Shown here: positions 1-12,908 of the stretch, in pieces | Layout: each line of letters opens with the position of its first letter | Position numbering within the stretch: the stretch's first letter is position 1 | NCBI GenBank assembly: GCA_032988165.1 | Contig: JANTQF010000055.1 | Coordinates: 89,958 to 153,957, forward strand | Source of the DNA: Emmonsiellopsis sp. PD_33 | Taxonomy: Eukaryota; Ascomycota; Eurotiomycetes; Onygenales; Ajellomycetaceae | Direction: 5' to 3' | Length of the DNA stretch: 64,000 nucleotides | The notes under the pieces: generated by a model | What the model was told of the DNA's origin: nothing | Database searches by the model: none | What the model saw: only the letters and a program-made list of their open reading frames with translations | Position numbers and translations under genes: made by a program

Positions 1-628
1 GTGTCGAGGATATCAGATTAGAAAGGAAAAACGGTGAGGGAAAATATGGAACTGACATAATCGTCTGGTATATAATGGGAAAGAGGGGGGAATGGGGGGC
101 AAATGATAGATAATAAAGGTAAAAAAAGAATAAATAAGCAAAGGGAACGCCAGCCATGCGCCAATCCAGATTCACAAGGGGTTCCATTCTCTCCGTATCG
201 GACCGGATTGGAATGGCTTCCTTTTGTTGTATTTCTCGGCCACATAATATATCAAATAGGGGAGTTCATGTACACCTAAATGAGGCCACACGAAGGCACG
301 TCCTATTTCTGCTTTGCGGCATAATGTGATACCACCTGGTATTTATTTCTTCGGGTATGTATGTTGTTGATTCGTACTTGTTTATATGCATGATAGGTCA
401 AAATTCCGTTACATATGCAATTCGAAAAGTCGCCGTTTTGCGCCTGGATGGAGGGAAGATTCTTTGTGCAAGGTTCCGATAGGGGTGCGAAAGTAAAATG
501 GGATTTTGAAACAGGTCCGTTTGGTCATGATCGTGGCATGGGCGGCGCCGGTATTCCTTTGTTCTTCCTTACTACCCTGTTGAGAACCGGTATGCCGGAT
601 ATACCCAGCCCGGCTCGGATAATCAAGA
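1..628. other. Intergenic, no gene seen
   Basis: No convincing coding region. The open frames here are short, overlap on both strands and show no recognisable domain. The right part probably holds the 3' UTR of the KEI1-like gene that ends at 629. Confidence 0.5.
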
Positions 629-1851
629 TCATCTTCCCTCGTTGAGATCATACATCTTCACAGATTGGCCCTTTTGGGACGAGCTCCGGCTATGGTTATG
701 CTGCTGTTGCAAAGCAGCCTGCACTACAGTCGGCGGGGGTGGGGGTGGCCCAGTTCCTGATCGACGACGTCTTTCACGCTCAGTCGGTCCACCTTCCGAG
801 GAAGAAGTATTTCCTGAACCCAGCGGGTCGCCGTTCTTTCGGAATTTCCGATTCATGCCGCTCATCCAACTAAAGTCATCTTCTCCCTCGAGCCAATAGC
901 TACGACCCACAGAAACCATTATCCTGCCAAGCTTCCCCTGCCATCCCTGTCCCTCTGGCGAGCGAATGTTAAACGGATTGGGATCGACGTCGAAATTGCT
1001 TAGCATGGAGGAGTTGCGGCTGTGAGTTGGGAGGGAGCGGCGGCGGTTGATTGAAGTTTTGGCGTGGAAGGAGTATTGCCTCAGACACTGTCGCGCAAAT
1101 GCGAGCATCACAAGCACAAAGTACACCCGGATGGTCCATAGGGTGCAGATGATGGCGATACTCTGGAAGCTTTCTGGCTGTAGAACCCCGTTTCCGACGC
1201 TCGGGGTGCCCGTCGTATCTCCATCAGCGGCTCCAGCAGGGACAGCCGCTGGCTGTGCGCTGGCGACCGAATCGTGCCCACCTTTGCCGCTATCCACGCG
1301 TACAGAGGACACATTATATTTCGGATTTGTAAAGCCAGCCGTATCGCCCATTGTCGAACTGCCAGGTCCAGACGTTGGTGCGGAATGGTGATGCTGGGAT
1401 ATCACGAGGAACCACGTAACGGCAAAGGCAGCGGTATATGCCGCGTTGATGACGCTGTCAATAAGATAGAACCAGGCCAGCGCAAGACATTGTAGCGGCG
1501 ATTGTAACCGGATATGCGGCGCCAAGAATGCGGTCAAGCCAAGGGCGAGGAGGGAGTAGATGTACATGGACAGCTGGAAGGGAGAGAGGTGGAAACCGGT
1601 CAAGAGAGCAAGCAAGCCATACAGACCGCTGACTTTGTTTAGGAGGAGGGAGAGGGTGATGAGTGAAGCGCCTGTCTGTAGGCTCATCACGTAGAGAAAT
1701 GACTAGAATTCGACAACAACTGAGGTCAGCAACAGGCGACGCCAAACAATTCGCCTCGTTCTCCATTCCGAGAAAATAGATCCTCCTAGTCCAACAAAAA
1801 GGAGCATACCTGAGGCCGCGGGAAGCGGAGGAATCGTAACGAGAAGCCCAT
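629..1851 (-). CDS. KEI1: Inositolphosphorylceramide synthase regulatory subunit Kei1-like
   Basis: Golgi membrane protein of the Kei1 family (DUF1753). In yeast Kei1 partners the catalytic subunit Aur1 to make inositolphosphorylceramide, the first complex fungal sphingolipid. I build two exons, 1810-1851 and 629-1702, joined in phase 0 across a 107-bp intron, giving 371 aa. The first exon supplies the short N-terminus (MGFSLRFLRFPRPQ) seen before the conserved MSLQTG stretch in relatives. Hydrophobic segments lie at about 24-50, 58-78, 87-115 and 195-220. The loop between the third and fourth is Ser/Gly/Ala-rich. The C-terminal third is hydrophilic, with dibasic and RRRR sites and a run of six prolines near residue 335. 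Yeast Kei1 is cut by Kex2 in its C-terminal region, but I do not know whether that applies here. The family call is firm; the first exon is an inference from splice signals and similarity. Confidence 0.85.
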
Positions 1852-2903
1852 TTTGCTGGTTGTGTGAACGCAGCGGGCAGGCTCTTGTCCAGGCGCAAAA
1901 TCGCAGGCTGGAGGACGGACGGACTGTAGCGGTCTCTTTGCCAGAGGAGATAACGAGGATGAAGCAATAACAGCGGCGTGGTGTTAGCTAAGAAGTATGG
2001 CACTCCGCTTCGTCGTGCTGGCGGAGGATGTTTTTGCAGCAGGTTGGTTGCAGCTGAGAAGTTGAAGTTGAAGTTGAAGTTGTCTCCGCCTGGATCCGCC
2101 GTGGTGGGTGTGGCTGGCGGTAGAGCGCCAAGCCTCGGCCCGCCGATCAGAAGCCGGGACACGCCCGGCAGCCCCTGAGAAATATATTCAAGACAACGCC
2201 GGGATGCCGATTTATTTGCTGGTTGTTGTGTGTTTGTTGCAGATTCGACCCTTGTACACTTGTGATTCCTTTATTCTTCGTGCCAGTCGCTACACAGTTG
2301 GAGGTTGTGGCTAGTTCGGTGATTCCTCGGCTATTAATAGCTCTTCCTTGACGTTTGCGGACATGAGAACAAAGCACACATTTCTGCGACATGGCCTTGC
2401 AGGGCTCAAACAATCCAATCTATCATCTCCATCCAGTATTAAAAATATGTAGTTTCACATAAATCGCGCAGCTCAAAGCCGCTGGCATCTTCCCCCCACC
2501 CAGACGCCTCTCAAACAGCCCCTCTCGCTGCTTCGCTCAGTCCGTCGACGGGCTGCATGGAAAGATAGGTGGTATACTGTACACAAAACGCCCATGTATG
2601 GAACTTGCTAGAGTGCAGATAGGAAGAGCGTAACATTAAACATGAGAACGGGCTGTAAATCATAACGGAAATGCTAATGCAGGAGACGGGGCAGACGACA
2701 AGGACGGGAAACAGTCAGAAAACCAAAACAACGAAAATTAGCTGTCGTAATGCGGGGATAACTTTGTCTACTATGCCGGCGGAGACGAAGGGGGACGGTA
2801 TACAACAAGAGGAAGCAAAGGACGGAAAATGGATCGCGGGAGCATAGGCAAATAAGCACAACAGAACTGAACGGTGTGGATATCCTTAATCTCGAAGCAT
2901 TGC
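1852..2903. other. Intergenic, no gene seen
   Basis: About 1 kb between the KEI1-like start and the 3' end of the Rab gene, both on the minus strand. It should hold the KEI1-like promoter on the left and the Rab 3' UTR on the right. A short run of AAGTTG hexamers lies near 2061-2082. No domain-bearing frame was found. Confidence 0.5.
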
Positions 2904-3855
2904 TTAGCACGCACATCCGTCGTTGCTCACTGGCTGCGTAGGGTTGATATTAACGTCGATCACTAGAAACACCAGAGTCAGTATATCCTTTTTGTAGGTA
3001 ATATAATAATATAATGGTAATGGGCCACATACTCTGGTTGGCACCCCTTCCAGCCTCATCATCCATGCCGGGCAGCGCCTGTGCTATCCTTCGGAACAGC
3101 TGCTTGACATTATGTCCTAGTTTCGCGCTGGTCTCGATAAACATGAGGCCGTTCTTCTTCGCTTCCTCCTCGCCTTGGGCCGTCGTCACCTCTCGTTTAT
3201 CATTCAAATCCGTCTTGTTTCCGACCAGCACAATAATGACGTCGTTGCCTCGTTCTCCACGCACATCATCCACCCACTTCCGGGTATTCTGGAATGACTT
3301 GGCGTTTGAGATGTCGTAGACGACTACCGCTACGCTCGAGTCGCGGATGTAAGAGGGGATAAGAGACCGGAAGCGCTCTTGGCCGGCTGTGTCCCAGAGC
3401 TGGAGGCGAACGGTTCTGTCTTCAAGGTACATTGTCTAGCGAAGTAAATAGATCCATTAGTACCCCATAATGACCATATGTAGTGATTGCGCATAGGCTG
3501 CGCCATGCGTATGCAGTGGCGGCCGGCAAGGGAGACATACTTTCGATAGGAAGTCAATGCCGATAGTGGCTTGGTACATGTTGTCGAAGGAGTCGTACAT
3601 AAATCTGGTGATAAGGGATGTCTTTCCGACTGTATCATGGGTGAAATAACCGGCGTCAGTCAATTGCAGGCGTATGGGGGATGATCTCCAAAGTATAGCC
3701 ACCTACCGCTCTGTTCCCCGAGGAAGACCAACCTAACAAACAGTCAGCGTGGGTTCTCAAAAGTTGGGGGAAGTAGAAATATTTTAGAGTCGCAGCACAT
3801 ACTTGAACTTCTTCAAGGGGTTCGAATACGTCCTAGCTGCCGATTGCGAGGCCAT
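2904..3855 (-). CDS. YPT6: Rab6-family small GTPase (Ypt6/RabF-like)
   Basis: Small GTPase that directs retrograde traffic to and within the Golgi. Five exons are supported: 3803-3855, 3707-3732, 3541-3629, 3033-3435 and 2904-2962. Together they give exactly 630 nt (209 aa). All G motifs are present: GEQSVGKT (23-30), the switch I region around YQATIG (45-50), WDTAGQ (70-75), NKTD (129-132) and ETSAK (157-161). The protein ends in CAC, a double-geranylgeranylation CxC signal encoded by the last exon. Reading straight through the last intron would lose this signal and give a false C-terminus. The segment before the G1 motif (SNPLKKFKLVFLG) is typical of the Rab6 subfamily. The gene is divergent from VMA16, with 477 bp between the start codons. 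Confidence 0.93.
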
Positions 3856-4332
3856 GGTGAGGGTGTGTATGGAGTCTGGATAATCCGGGGTTGGGGAGTA
3901 GCAAGGCAGATGTATTTAATGCCCGAGGAAACGGGATGGGATATTGAGCCTGGGAGAAGGGGAACGGTCGTAAAGTCGTGGTAGCTGCAAGAGAGAAGAA
4001 GAAAACGGGCGAGGCAGTGCCTTTTGTTGCAGCAGGATATCCAAGTCCACGCCCGCAGAGTTGGTGGAGGTTCCCCCTCGATGTTCGCCGGCGTCCCTTG
4101 TTGGTCCGGCGGCAACTGGCGCGCGGCTGTGTTTTAGCGCCCATGCCGTCGCCCAGCCTAAGCGCCCCTCGACCTCCGCCCAAACTACGTCGTCGTCCAT
4201 CACGGCATCATCCAGTTTACCACTTCGCTGCTGCGGGTGTCAGCACGCTTCTTCACACTCGCCCCGCGCTCTTCCTTCTACCAAATACTATACGAGCTGC
4301 TGTGTCTCTCTCCTCTACAGCGTGAGGCGACC
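3856..4332. promoter_or_regulatory. Shared divergent promoter region of Rab6 and VMA16
   Basis: The 477 bp between the two outward-facing start codons must hold both promoters and 5' leaders. It is GC-rich in its middle, and pyrimidine-rich stretches precede the VMA16 ATG on the plus strand (around 4,270-4,320), as is common for fungal leaders. No specific factor site is claimed. Confidence 0.55.
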
Positions 4333-5179
4333 ATGGGTCTCAGTTACCCTGTAGGCGGTGCTACCGCCGCGCTCGCAGTTGTCGGTGCTTGTGAGTATAT
4401 TCAAGGAGGCCGCATTCTTATTCTTATACTAATATCTCCTTTAGATATGCTCTTCAATGGCGAGGGCGAAGCTTTCAACGTACGAGTCGATTCCATCCCA
4501 TCCGCCCGATCCACTTCCGCTGATAACAAGTAAACAGGTTGGCCAATTTCTCGAAACAGTATCTCCATATACGTGGGCAAATTTAGGGATCGGTCTATGT
4601 ATCGGCCTATCAGTCGTCGGAGCCGCATGGTAAGCTCTCCACGTCCTCGCGATATACGCGTTTCACGGCACTTTCCGGTTTCTAAGCCTCTCGCTTTATT
4701 GATAGGGGAATATTCGTCACCGGCTCGTCCATAGTAGGCGGTGCAGTCAAGGCACCCAGGATACGGACGAAAAACTTGATCTCAATCATCTTCTGCGAAG
4801 TTGTTGCCATCTATGGCGTCATCATGTCCATTGTTTTCTCGTCCAAGATCTTCTATATACCCGCCGATGACCTGTATTCCGGGAGCAACCTGTATACTGG
4901 TTATGCGCTATTCTGGGGAGGATTAACCGTGGGAGTGTGCAATCTTGTTTGCGGTATTGCTGTGGGTATCAACGGGAGCAGTGCTGCGTTGGCGGATGCG
5001 GCGGATTCGAGCCTGTTAGTACACCTGTTTCATTTCACCTCTGTGTGCGTTGTCCTTGCTAAATATACTACTATAGATTCGTCAAAATTCTCGTCATTGA
5101 GATTTTCAGTTCTGTCCTCGGTCTCTTTGGCCTAATCGTCGGTCTACTCGTGTCTGGAAAGGCAAACGATTTCGCATAA
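4333..5179 (+). CDS. VMA16: V-type proton ATPase proteolipid subunit c'' (Vma16)
   Basis: Subunit of the membrane V0 ring of the vacuolar proton pump. It passes protons through the ring and acidifies vacuole and Golgi. Five exons: 4333-4390, 4445-4479, 4538-4629, 4706-5014 and 5077-5179, total 597 nt (198 aa). The introns run from 54 to 76 bp. The protein is almost entirely hydrophobic helices separated by short loops. The proton-carrying glutamate is visible in the motif IIFCEVVAIYG (E94). The loop GGAVKAPRIRTKN and the end LFGLIVGLLVSGKA are family hallmarks. At 198 aa it is slightly shorter than the yeast protein, with a shorter N-terminus. The exon 4/5 join restores SSLFVKILVIE, whereas unspliced reading gives a spurious tail. 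Confidence 0.93.
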
Positions 5180-6526
5180 ATGGCCTGACGCTTATTTTAT
5201 TGGATAACCGGATAATGGACGCCCATTAGCGGGCTAACTTACGTATCAGCATCTTATCACGGAGATGACTGGACGTTTCCTTGATTTCGAACGAACGAAA
5301 GAGTGACTGGGGTGCTTGGATTACATCACGGAACGATACACCACGGAACGATGGATGGCGTCGCTCCTCAATTAGGACCATGGCGGCAGCGTTAGGATGG
5401 ATGGATGCAGGGAAGCAGACAGGAAGGCAAATGGGAGCCTTACTGTTGGCTATATGTGTATAGTATCTGCAGCTTGTTTTGCATGAACGTCTTTTTATTT
5501 TACGTTTTTCCCTCTTATAACTAAACTTGGGAATATATATATCATTTGGGAGAACCGATAGCATCCATCATAGAGATTACATCCTGCCGAAATTTGCTTA
5601 TATTGTCCCATTGTGGAGAGAACCGCACCTGCAACGGGTGCTGGACCTTTCAGTTTCTTCAGGCTAGCGAGATGGGAGTGAAGATGGCAAAAGGGAGACG
5701 AGGAAGAAGAATATTATTATTACAATCGATTGAGGAATTACCAAAAGCATCAAAGGTTCCCGGAAACCCCCCCCCCCCCCCCCCCATGCTCCTCATTCCC
5801 GAAGTCATTTCCCCAATCGAGCATGGCAATTCGCGACAAATTGCTGGAATAACAATGCCATACTGCCTGAAATTTACTACTTGCCAACATCGTCCGTGGG
5901 ATGAAGTCAGATCCTGATCGTTACGTAAGACTCAGTTCCTGGCCTCCTGCTGTCCGTTCCCCTGCTATCATCTCTAGTAGTATCTGGCAACCCTACTACG
6001 AACGGATTTCCCGCTGCTGGCTAGTAGGTTCTATCTTTCGGAGGCAGGGCAGAGTGGAAGATTGCAGCTGTATCAACCAGTCCGTCACAGACATTTTAAG
6101 CCTGGATGAAATGTTAAAGGACTTGAAAATCAATATAGGCCCCTATTAGTAGTCGTCAACATTGTTCTCGTGGCAGAACAACTTTAAGTGAACATCTATT
6201 CACACACATAGGGCATTATAGGCCACAGCTAGGATACCCCAGCACATTCTTTTAACATCAAGAGTTGCACAGGACGACGTTAGACAAGAGATACCTGTAT
6301 GTGAATTTAATAGAAATCGAGGTTGGACATGGAGGGGCTAGCCACAGGCTCGGCAGAGTTGCCGCGCGGGGCGGACCCGGCCGATTGCCGTTTTCGGCGA
6401 CATCTCAACCTCCCGACACCGAGATATCGAACCTCACCTCTAAACCTCGCCTCTATCTCCTCTTCCCTAACCCCGAAAGATTTCAAATAACACACATCCC
6501 AAGGATTAACTGATTCCTCACCCTCG
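5180..6526. other. Intergenic, no gene seen
   Basis: This 1.35-kb gap lies between VMA16 and the molybdenum cofactor gene, both on the plus strand. It contains a run of 19 C residues at 5767-5785. No frame shows a recognisable domain. It presumably holds the VMA16 3' UTR and the promoter of the next gene. Confidence 0.5.
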
Positions 6527-8934
6527 ATGACCGACTCTAAATTAAAAGCTGCCATCTTGGTCGTCTCTGACACGGCCTCTCGGGATCCCGCAACAGACAA
6601 GGCGGCCGCCGCGCTCTCGGAGACATTTGCTGCCGATGGAGGGGACCGCTGGAGTGAACCCATCACGATAATTGTACCGGATGATGTTTTACAGGTTCAG
6701 CGGCAGATTTGCTCCTGGACGGATGCGGAGGATTATTTCAATCTCGTCATAACAACGGGTGGGACGGGGTTTGCTGTCAAGGATAATACTCCTGAGGTTG
6801 GTTGATTATAGATCCTGTTGTTGTGAGAGAAATAAAAATCAGATATTGTTCTATTATTGGGCTATATTTTTGTTTATTTCCCTAATAACTCGATGCTTAA
6901 GTTTCTACGTCAAAACTAACAATTGTCCTAGGCTGTATCTCCCCTCATCCATCGACATGCCCCTGGACTCGTGTAGGTTTTGAGCAACCGCTTATCCGGA
7001 ATATGCGCTGATGATGTTAATCGTTTTATAGACATGGCATGCTTGCCGCCTCTCTGACTGTTACTCCTTGTATGCCACCTACGTTTTGTTTTATTCCCGC
7101 ACGAATGAATAGATACTAATATATGTCCCTAGTTGCCATGATGTCAAGACCAGTAGCAGGTGTGCGGAACAAATCACTTATCATAACCCTGCCCGGCTCC
7201 CCAAAGGGAGCAAAAGAGAACCTCCAAGCAGTTATCAAACTGCTCCCACATGCTTGTATCCAGGCTGCAGGAGCTGACTCGCGGTCCATCCATTCTGGTG
7301 GCGTAAAGAAGCTGGAGAAAGAAGCTGGGGTCGCCCCAGCGTCTGCTGGCTCCGCTGAGAATAAACAGCATCACCACCATCATCATCACGATCACCATGG
7401 CCATGGACACGGTCATGGTCATGGCCACACTATTCCAAAACCACATACATCGGCCGCTGACCGGCCACAGTCAAATGACCCCAACGCAGGACCCACCAGG
7501 CGCTACCGGGAATCTCCCTATCCAATGCTTTCAGTAGACGAAGCTTTAAAGATAATTTCTGAGCGCACACCAGAACCAATTGTCGTTGAGGTTCCCGTGG
7601 ATATATCCCTTGTGGGGTCTGTGATCGCGGAGGATGTTTACGCTGCTGAGGCGGTCCCGGCGTATCGAGCAAGTATAGTAGATGGGTATGCTGTCATAGC
7701 TTCACCTCCATCTGCTGATAGTCCAGGAAGCACAAAAGGCCATTTCCCCGTCGCATCCGTCTCTCATGCACAAGCAAGCTCCATGCCACCTCCATTGAAA
7801 CCAGGTGAAATTGCTCGAATCACAACCGGTGCACCCCTCCCGGATAATGCCAACGCAGTCGTAATGGTGGAAGACACGGTCCTCATATCGACCACTCCCG
7901 ACGGTAAGGAGGAGGCTGTGGTAGAAATTTTAACAGGGGATGTCAAACCAGGAGAAAACGTCCGCGAAGCCGGCAGTGACGTTACCCTAGGGTCTAAAAT
8001 ACTTCAAAAGGGCGACCTAATCACCGCCGTAGGGGGCGAAATCGGCCTCCTTGCATCAACCGGCACCCAAACCGTAAAGGTATACAAGAAACCCCGCGTC
8101 GGCGTGCTCAGCACTGGTGACGAACTCGTCAATCACGACGACCCCACCTCCCTCCATGGCGGCCAAATCCGCGACTCAAACCGTCCTTCCCTACTCTCCT
8201 GCCTGACAGCCTGGGGCTTCCCCGCCGTCGACCTCGGCATCGCCAAAGACACACCAGCAGGACATTTAGAGCAATCTCTCCGCGACGCCCTCCGCGGCAG
8301 CCCCTCCACACCGGGAGTCGACATAATCATAACAACCGGCGGAGTATCCATGGGCGAACTCGACCTGCTCAAACCCACCATCGAGCGCCAACTAGGCGGC
8401 ACCATCCACTTCGGCCGCGTCTCCATGAAACCAGGAAAACCAACCACCTTCGCAACCGTCCCCTTCAAACCCGCCGTCTCCTCCACAAACCCAACCGCGC
8501 AACCAGAGCGCGAGACAAAACTCATCTTCTCCCTCCCGGGCAACCCAGCCTCCGCGCTCGTAACTCTAAACCTCTTCGTCCTCCCCTCCCTCTACAAATC
8601 GACAGGGCTAGGCGTCAGCCAACTTCCTCAGCATCAGCCGGCAAATCATCTCGGCCTGCCTCTCATAACGACGACGCTAACACATTCGATCCCGCTCGAT
8701 CCCAAGCGGACGGAATATCATAGAGCGGTGGTAAGCGCGTCGAGGGCTGATGGAAGGCTTCTAGCGACGAGTACGGGGTTAGGAGGACCCGGTGCGGGTG
8801 TTGGACAGAGGAGTTCGCGCGTGGGCAGTTTGGCGGGTGCGAATGCGTTGTTGGTTCTTGAGCCGGGTAAGGGGGTTGTGGAGAAGGGGAAGCTGGTGAA
8901 GGCGCTGTTGATGGGGGGTGTTGTTTCAGAGTGA
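6527..8934 (+). CDS. cnxE: Gephyrin-like molybdenum cofactor biosynthesis protein (MogA-MoeA fusion)
   Basis: Two-domain enzyme of molybdenum cofactor synthesis. The G (MogA) domain adenylylates molybdopterin and the E (MoeA) domain inserts molybdate. The cofactor serves nitrate reductase and related enzymes. Four exons: 6527-6796, 6932-6972, 7032-7069 and 7133-8934, total 2151 nt (716 aa). The G domain spans about 6-175, with VVSDTASR (12-19) and TTGGTG (76-81). The E domain spans about 243-716, with DGYA (300-303), STGDE (443-447), TTGGVSMGE (517-525) and LPGNPAS (584-590). The order G then E is that of gephyrin and fungal CnxE, opposite to plant Cnx1. A His-rich linker (about 196-215) with a run of seven His and HG repeats separates the domains. 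Without splicing, the two halves look like separate ORFs. Confidence 0.93.
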
Positions 8935-9408
8935 TGTATGTGGTGGGAGAAATATGGGGAATTGATTGGGGGATGGATGAGTAAATAGCATGCTGCATAT
9001 TTCCGGGTTTGGGATTTGGACGTTTTAGGTCTTTTGGTAGTATTAGTGGTGGTGTGAGACCAAAATGAAGAACTTCTTCCCTAAGCTAAGAAGTTATGTA
9101 TATCGGCTTCTAAAAAGGGGGGATAGTTTGGGTGGTTATTTACTCTAACTGATCTAAAATAAAATGCACAAAAGATAAGGGGTTTCTTATATCGACTCTC
9201 AAGGGTGAATAAACGAATCCAGCCAATCCAAACACCCAGAACTCATTTAACAGAAAAAGCAAACACCCTGCTGAGCAGGAGTAAACAAAAAGATACTAGA
9301 AAGCACCCTGAAAAACACCATCTAATACCCCCCAAAAAACACACAGATATATATATATATCTCCCCGAAACATCTCGCATCTACCTCTCATAACAAAAGC
9401 CAAATTAT
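8935..9408. other. Convergent intergenic region
   Basis: The region holds the 3' UTRs of the molybdenum cofactor gene (plus) and the phospholipase gene (minus). It is AT-rich, with an (AT)n stretch near 9,347-9,360. No gene seen. Confidence 0.5.
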
Positions 9409-12400
9409 TCAAACCCTCCCCCTCTTCCACCCCTTCTTCTTCTCCGCCCTCAGCGCAACCAACGCCCCCTCCCTCCCCACCCTCCTCCCAACCTCAACAA
9501 CCAAAAACCTCACAAAATCCTGCAAAACCCAATAACTACTATGCGCACTCAACATATTCAAATACTGAATATTCAACGGGCCCCCGCCACCGCTAATATA
9601 GTAATCAATCTGGCCGTTATCGTTTAGCAGCGCCATGCGCTTTTCGGCAATCTCCTCGCGCGAGAAGTCGTGTGTTTCCATCTCGATGGTGGAGGGGAGC
9701 TTGGCGATGCTGGCGGGGCGGGTTTGTTGGAGTTGTTCTTCGCGGGAGAGGGAGGTGGTGCTTTGGGTGGTGGTAGTGGGGGGGGCTGCGATGGGTTTTG
9801 TGGACGAGCCCCAGCGGAAGACGCTGCCGACGGCTTGGAGGAGGGTGGTGGAGGAGCTGGGGACTGAGGCGGGCTTGAGGGAGTTGGAGAGGTCGCTATC
9901 GACTGCGGCGTTGAGGCGGTAGGCGATTGCTATCGTGGGTTGTGGTTAGATATTGGAAAGGGGGAAATAAGGGTTGGGATATGGAATGCCTTACGGTCAG
10001 TATCATGCATGACATTGTAAATATTATCGACAGCTAAACACCCATATGTGCCTGCTTCGCCTGCGATGCCTCGTTCTTGATCTTCACCATGCGTACCGGG
10101 CTTTCTCCGATTCCGCCGTGGGAGGAGTGTTGCTACATTTAAAGTTAGTGTCTTAGTTTCGTTGTCAAGCTGCTTCACAAGAAAACAGGAAGGGGGGCTA
10201 ACATTTGTTGAGCAACAAAAAGAAACCAGCAGGACTTCCACAAAAGAATACATTGCTGGCATCGAATTCAAACATTGTCTGGCTAATTGGCGTGCTCAGG
10301 AAATCAATATCAGGGACACGGGTGGGCTGCTGGCTAAGAATATCCATTGCCATGATACTACCAAGCGAGTGGGCGATCAGATGCACCCTTCCGTTTTTTT
10401 GAAAATCGGGGTTGTTTTGACACCACAGGCGGTATATCCGATTTGCTTCCTTGATTACAGCCTGAACCATCTTTTGTTTATGGTGTGATAGGTAGTATGG
10501 GATATCAAGCATCACATCGCTAATCAACGTTCTAATTGCTGGAATGGTTTCCGGTGTAATATCCTTCAAGCCGAATTGATTCGAGGCTGGATCTTCGGAT
10601 ATCGATGCCTCAACCTCAGCATCGTCTAGTGAGAGCGTGGAACGCCAGTTAACGGGCAAAACCATAATACTTTCCAGCTCGGGTCGCATATGAGGCCAAA
10701 CAGAGTCGCTGTTGAGTTCGATATTGACTTGTCTCCTAAACGCGTTTATCGCATGGGTGAAATGGAAACTCTCAACTCGTTCGGATAGCTTCTGCCCAAT
10801 GCCGTGGATGACAAACACCAAATCAGAGGCGGTTGGTCTCTTATCTTCAATCTGACAGGCATAGCATATTGGCCGCCGATTAAACGCCTCTCCCTGACCG
10901 GCTTGATGCATTTTCATGATTTTCCTGCCACTTGTTGCGGGAACTTTGAGTGGATGTAACTTGTCCCATGCCTGTGGGTTGAATCCTCGGACAACTGGAA
11001 TACCTATCTGCCTTCCCTTGCGTATTGGTCCGAGTGGCCGTCGGCCCCGTGCTGCGGAAGGCAGGAGATTTGGCCTAAGAATCTGGGCGTCTCTGGCATC
11101 AACATATATTACGCTTGCATTTCTAAATGGCCGAGGAGCGTCCGGTGGTGACATCGAGCCTGCGGCTCGATTTTCGTGGAGCGGCAACGGGGTCGTGTTC
11201 GTCTCAGCTGGCTTGGATGCTGATACTCGTTTGGATGATTTCAAATCCTGCCCAGCTTCGGTCTCGTTCGTCTTTTTCTCTTCTTCCTTGGGCCATATAT
11301 GGTGTACGACTTTCATTTCAGCTTCAGCCCCGTTTTCCACACAGCAATTAAGTTCGTATTGCCAGGTCTCGGTCCAGGGTTGCAGATACATGTAGCCGGC
11401 TTCGAGTTGGTTTGCAAGCTCAGGCTCGACAGGTAACATGGTATTCTTATAGAACCAAGTAGCTCGGATAACCGATGATACGTCGTGGACAGGACTCCAA
11501 TAGATCGGTTTCATCTGCAAGCAATGTTCAATTAGACTTCTCTCGATGGAAAGTCAAAAGAAAAATCGCTACATACTTGTAAATTTGGAAGCTCTACTGA
11601 ATGTAATCTCGAAATCCCTACTGGAATAACTGCATCGGGCTCTGTCTTCTCTTCTGCAACAGGCACTTCGGGCTGTGATGCGGAGAGTCGTCTCAAACCC
11701 GGCCTGGACGGACTGTCAACCGAATCATTCTTAGAAGCGGATAGAGGAGCATCATTTTCCGGGTCGAAAGAGGTAATTCCACCAAGCGTCCGAGAAGTCT
11801 TTGTTGGAGTGGACGGTAGTTGTGGTGAGATACCGGATCGTGGCCCCTTTACCGGCGCCCTAATGAAAGGAGATCCACTGATATTCGTATCAGCAGAATG
11901 TAATCCCATTGAAGGAATGGACCTAGGAGATTGGTATGATCCATCATCACCACTAGGCGATGATGTGCTTCTTCGCTTTGAGGATTTTGATTTACGTTCG
12001 ATTGGTGGACTGTGACGTTTCAGCAAGTTCGGGCGGTCATCCGGACTTAAATTCGGCTCAACCGATTTGGTGGACGTTTCTACAGCGTTTGACTGTTTCT
12101 TGGAGATCCGTATAGGCATTGAAGATTGAACTGGTTCATCTCGTATTGAAGCCTTATGACCTTGTGATAATCGATGAGCAACTCTCGCAACAGGAGACTC
12201 CTCATCCTGGCTCGGGATTTCATTGCTCGCAGCACTGAACAGAGCCATAATGATAGGCCGTAAATCTTGTCTCCAGTCGCGCTCATCATGCAGAGTTATT
12301 TGCTCAATGATTTCTTTCACAGTTGAAACCACAAAATGCCTCTTCGCAGCATCATCGCTTTCAGACCCAGCATATTCAATCCCGTGGTTCTCAAGGAGAG

Positions 12401-12908
12401 TAAATACCGAGGCGGCGTCGTGACGCTCCCCAATCGGAGTCAAATCTACCTCTGGCGAAGCATCCAAAAAATCCCGAACAGCCTGCAAAGCCTCATTTAT
12501 GAGTCTCTCAACATCCAACCTCCATATCCTCTTTGTCCGTTCCTCCTCGTTTCTAGTACCCTGGTCCGATGGATGCGGAGACTGTCCATCCCCGGACTGT
12601 TTATTACGCGCCTCTTCTGCCTCCGCATCTTCCAGTGCACTCCGCAATCCTTGCCATGCCTCTTCGAGCGCGATATTATCCAACACCGCAAAGGGTCGGG
12701 GTGGGAAATTAGCCTGCTGAGTGGCACTAGTCGAGGGAGGAGGGAGCGGCGTCAGTGGATCATCTATAGGAAACGACGAAAGGTAGAAAAACTGCGCGCG
12801 GATCTTGGGCGGAGAGGAGGACGCGCTGTAATCTGTTCTTGTCGAGGCATCATTTTCGGGATCGTATAGCAGGCACGTCGGCCCGTAGGTGTGTATGAGG
12901 GTCGACAT
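9409..12908 (-). CDS. DDHD-domain phospholipase (PA-PLA1-type)
   Basis: Intracellular phospholipase A1-like protein of the DDHD family, expected to act on phosphatidic acid at ER, Golgi or mitochondrial membranes. Four exons: 11577-12908, 10203-11514, 9995-10132 and 9409-9929, total 3303 nt (1100 aa). The N-terminal 440 residues are largely Ser/Pro-rich and low in complexity. A conserved WYYK-like segment (IYWSPVHDVSSVIRATWFYK) starts at about 448. FVIHGIGQ lies at 678-685 and the lipase nucleophile Ser827 in AHSLGS. The DDHD region follows at about 860-1100, with FFCGSPAGFFL, MHDTDP, NGQIDYYIS and SAHSSYW. The splice after MHDTD is needed to restore PIAYRLN. I chose Met at 12908 because the sequence from MSTLIHTYGP is conserved-looking. 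An in-frame ATG at 12959 would add 17 residues. Confidence 0.88.

Noticed and set aside
5767..5785. Poly-C run of 19 bases
   Set aside because: A simple homopolymer in an intergenic region, possibly with sequencing length error. No function can be supported.
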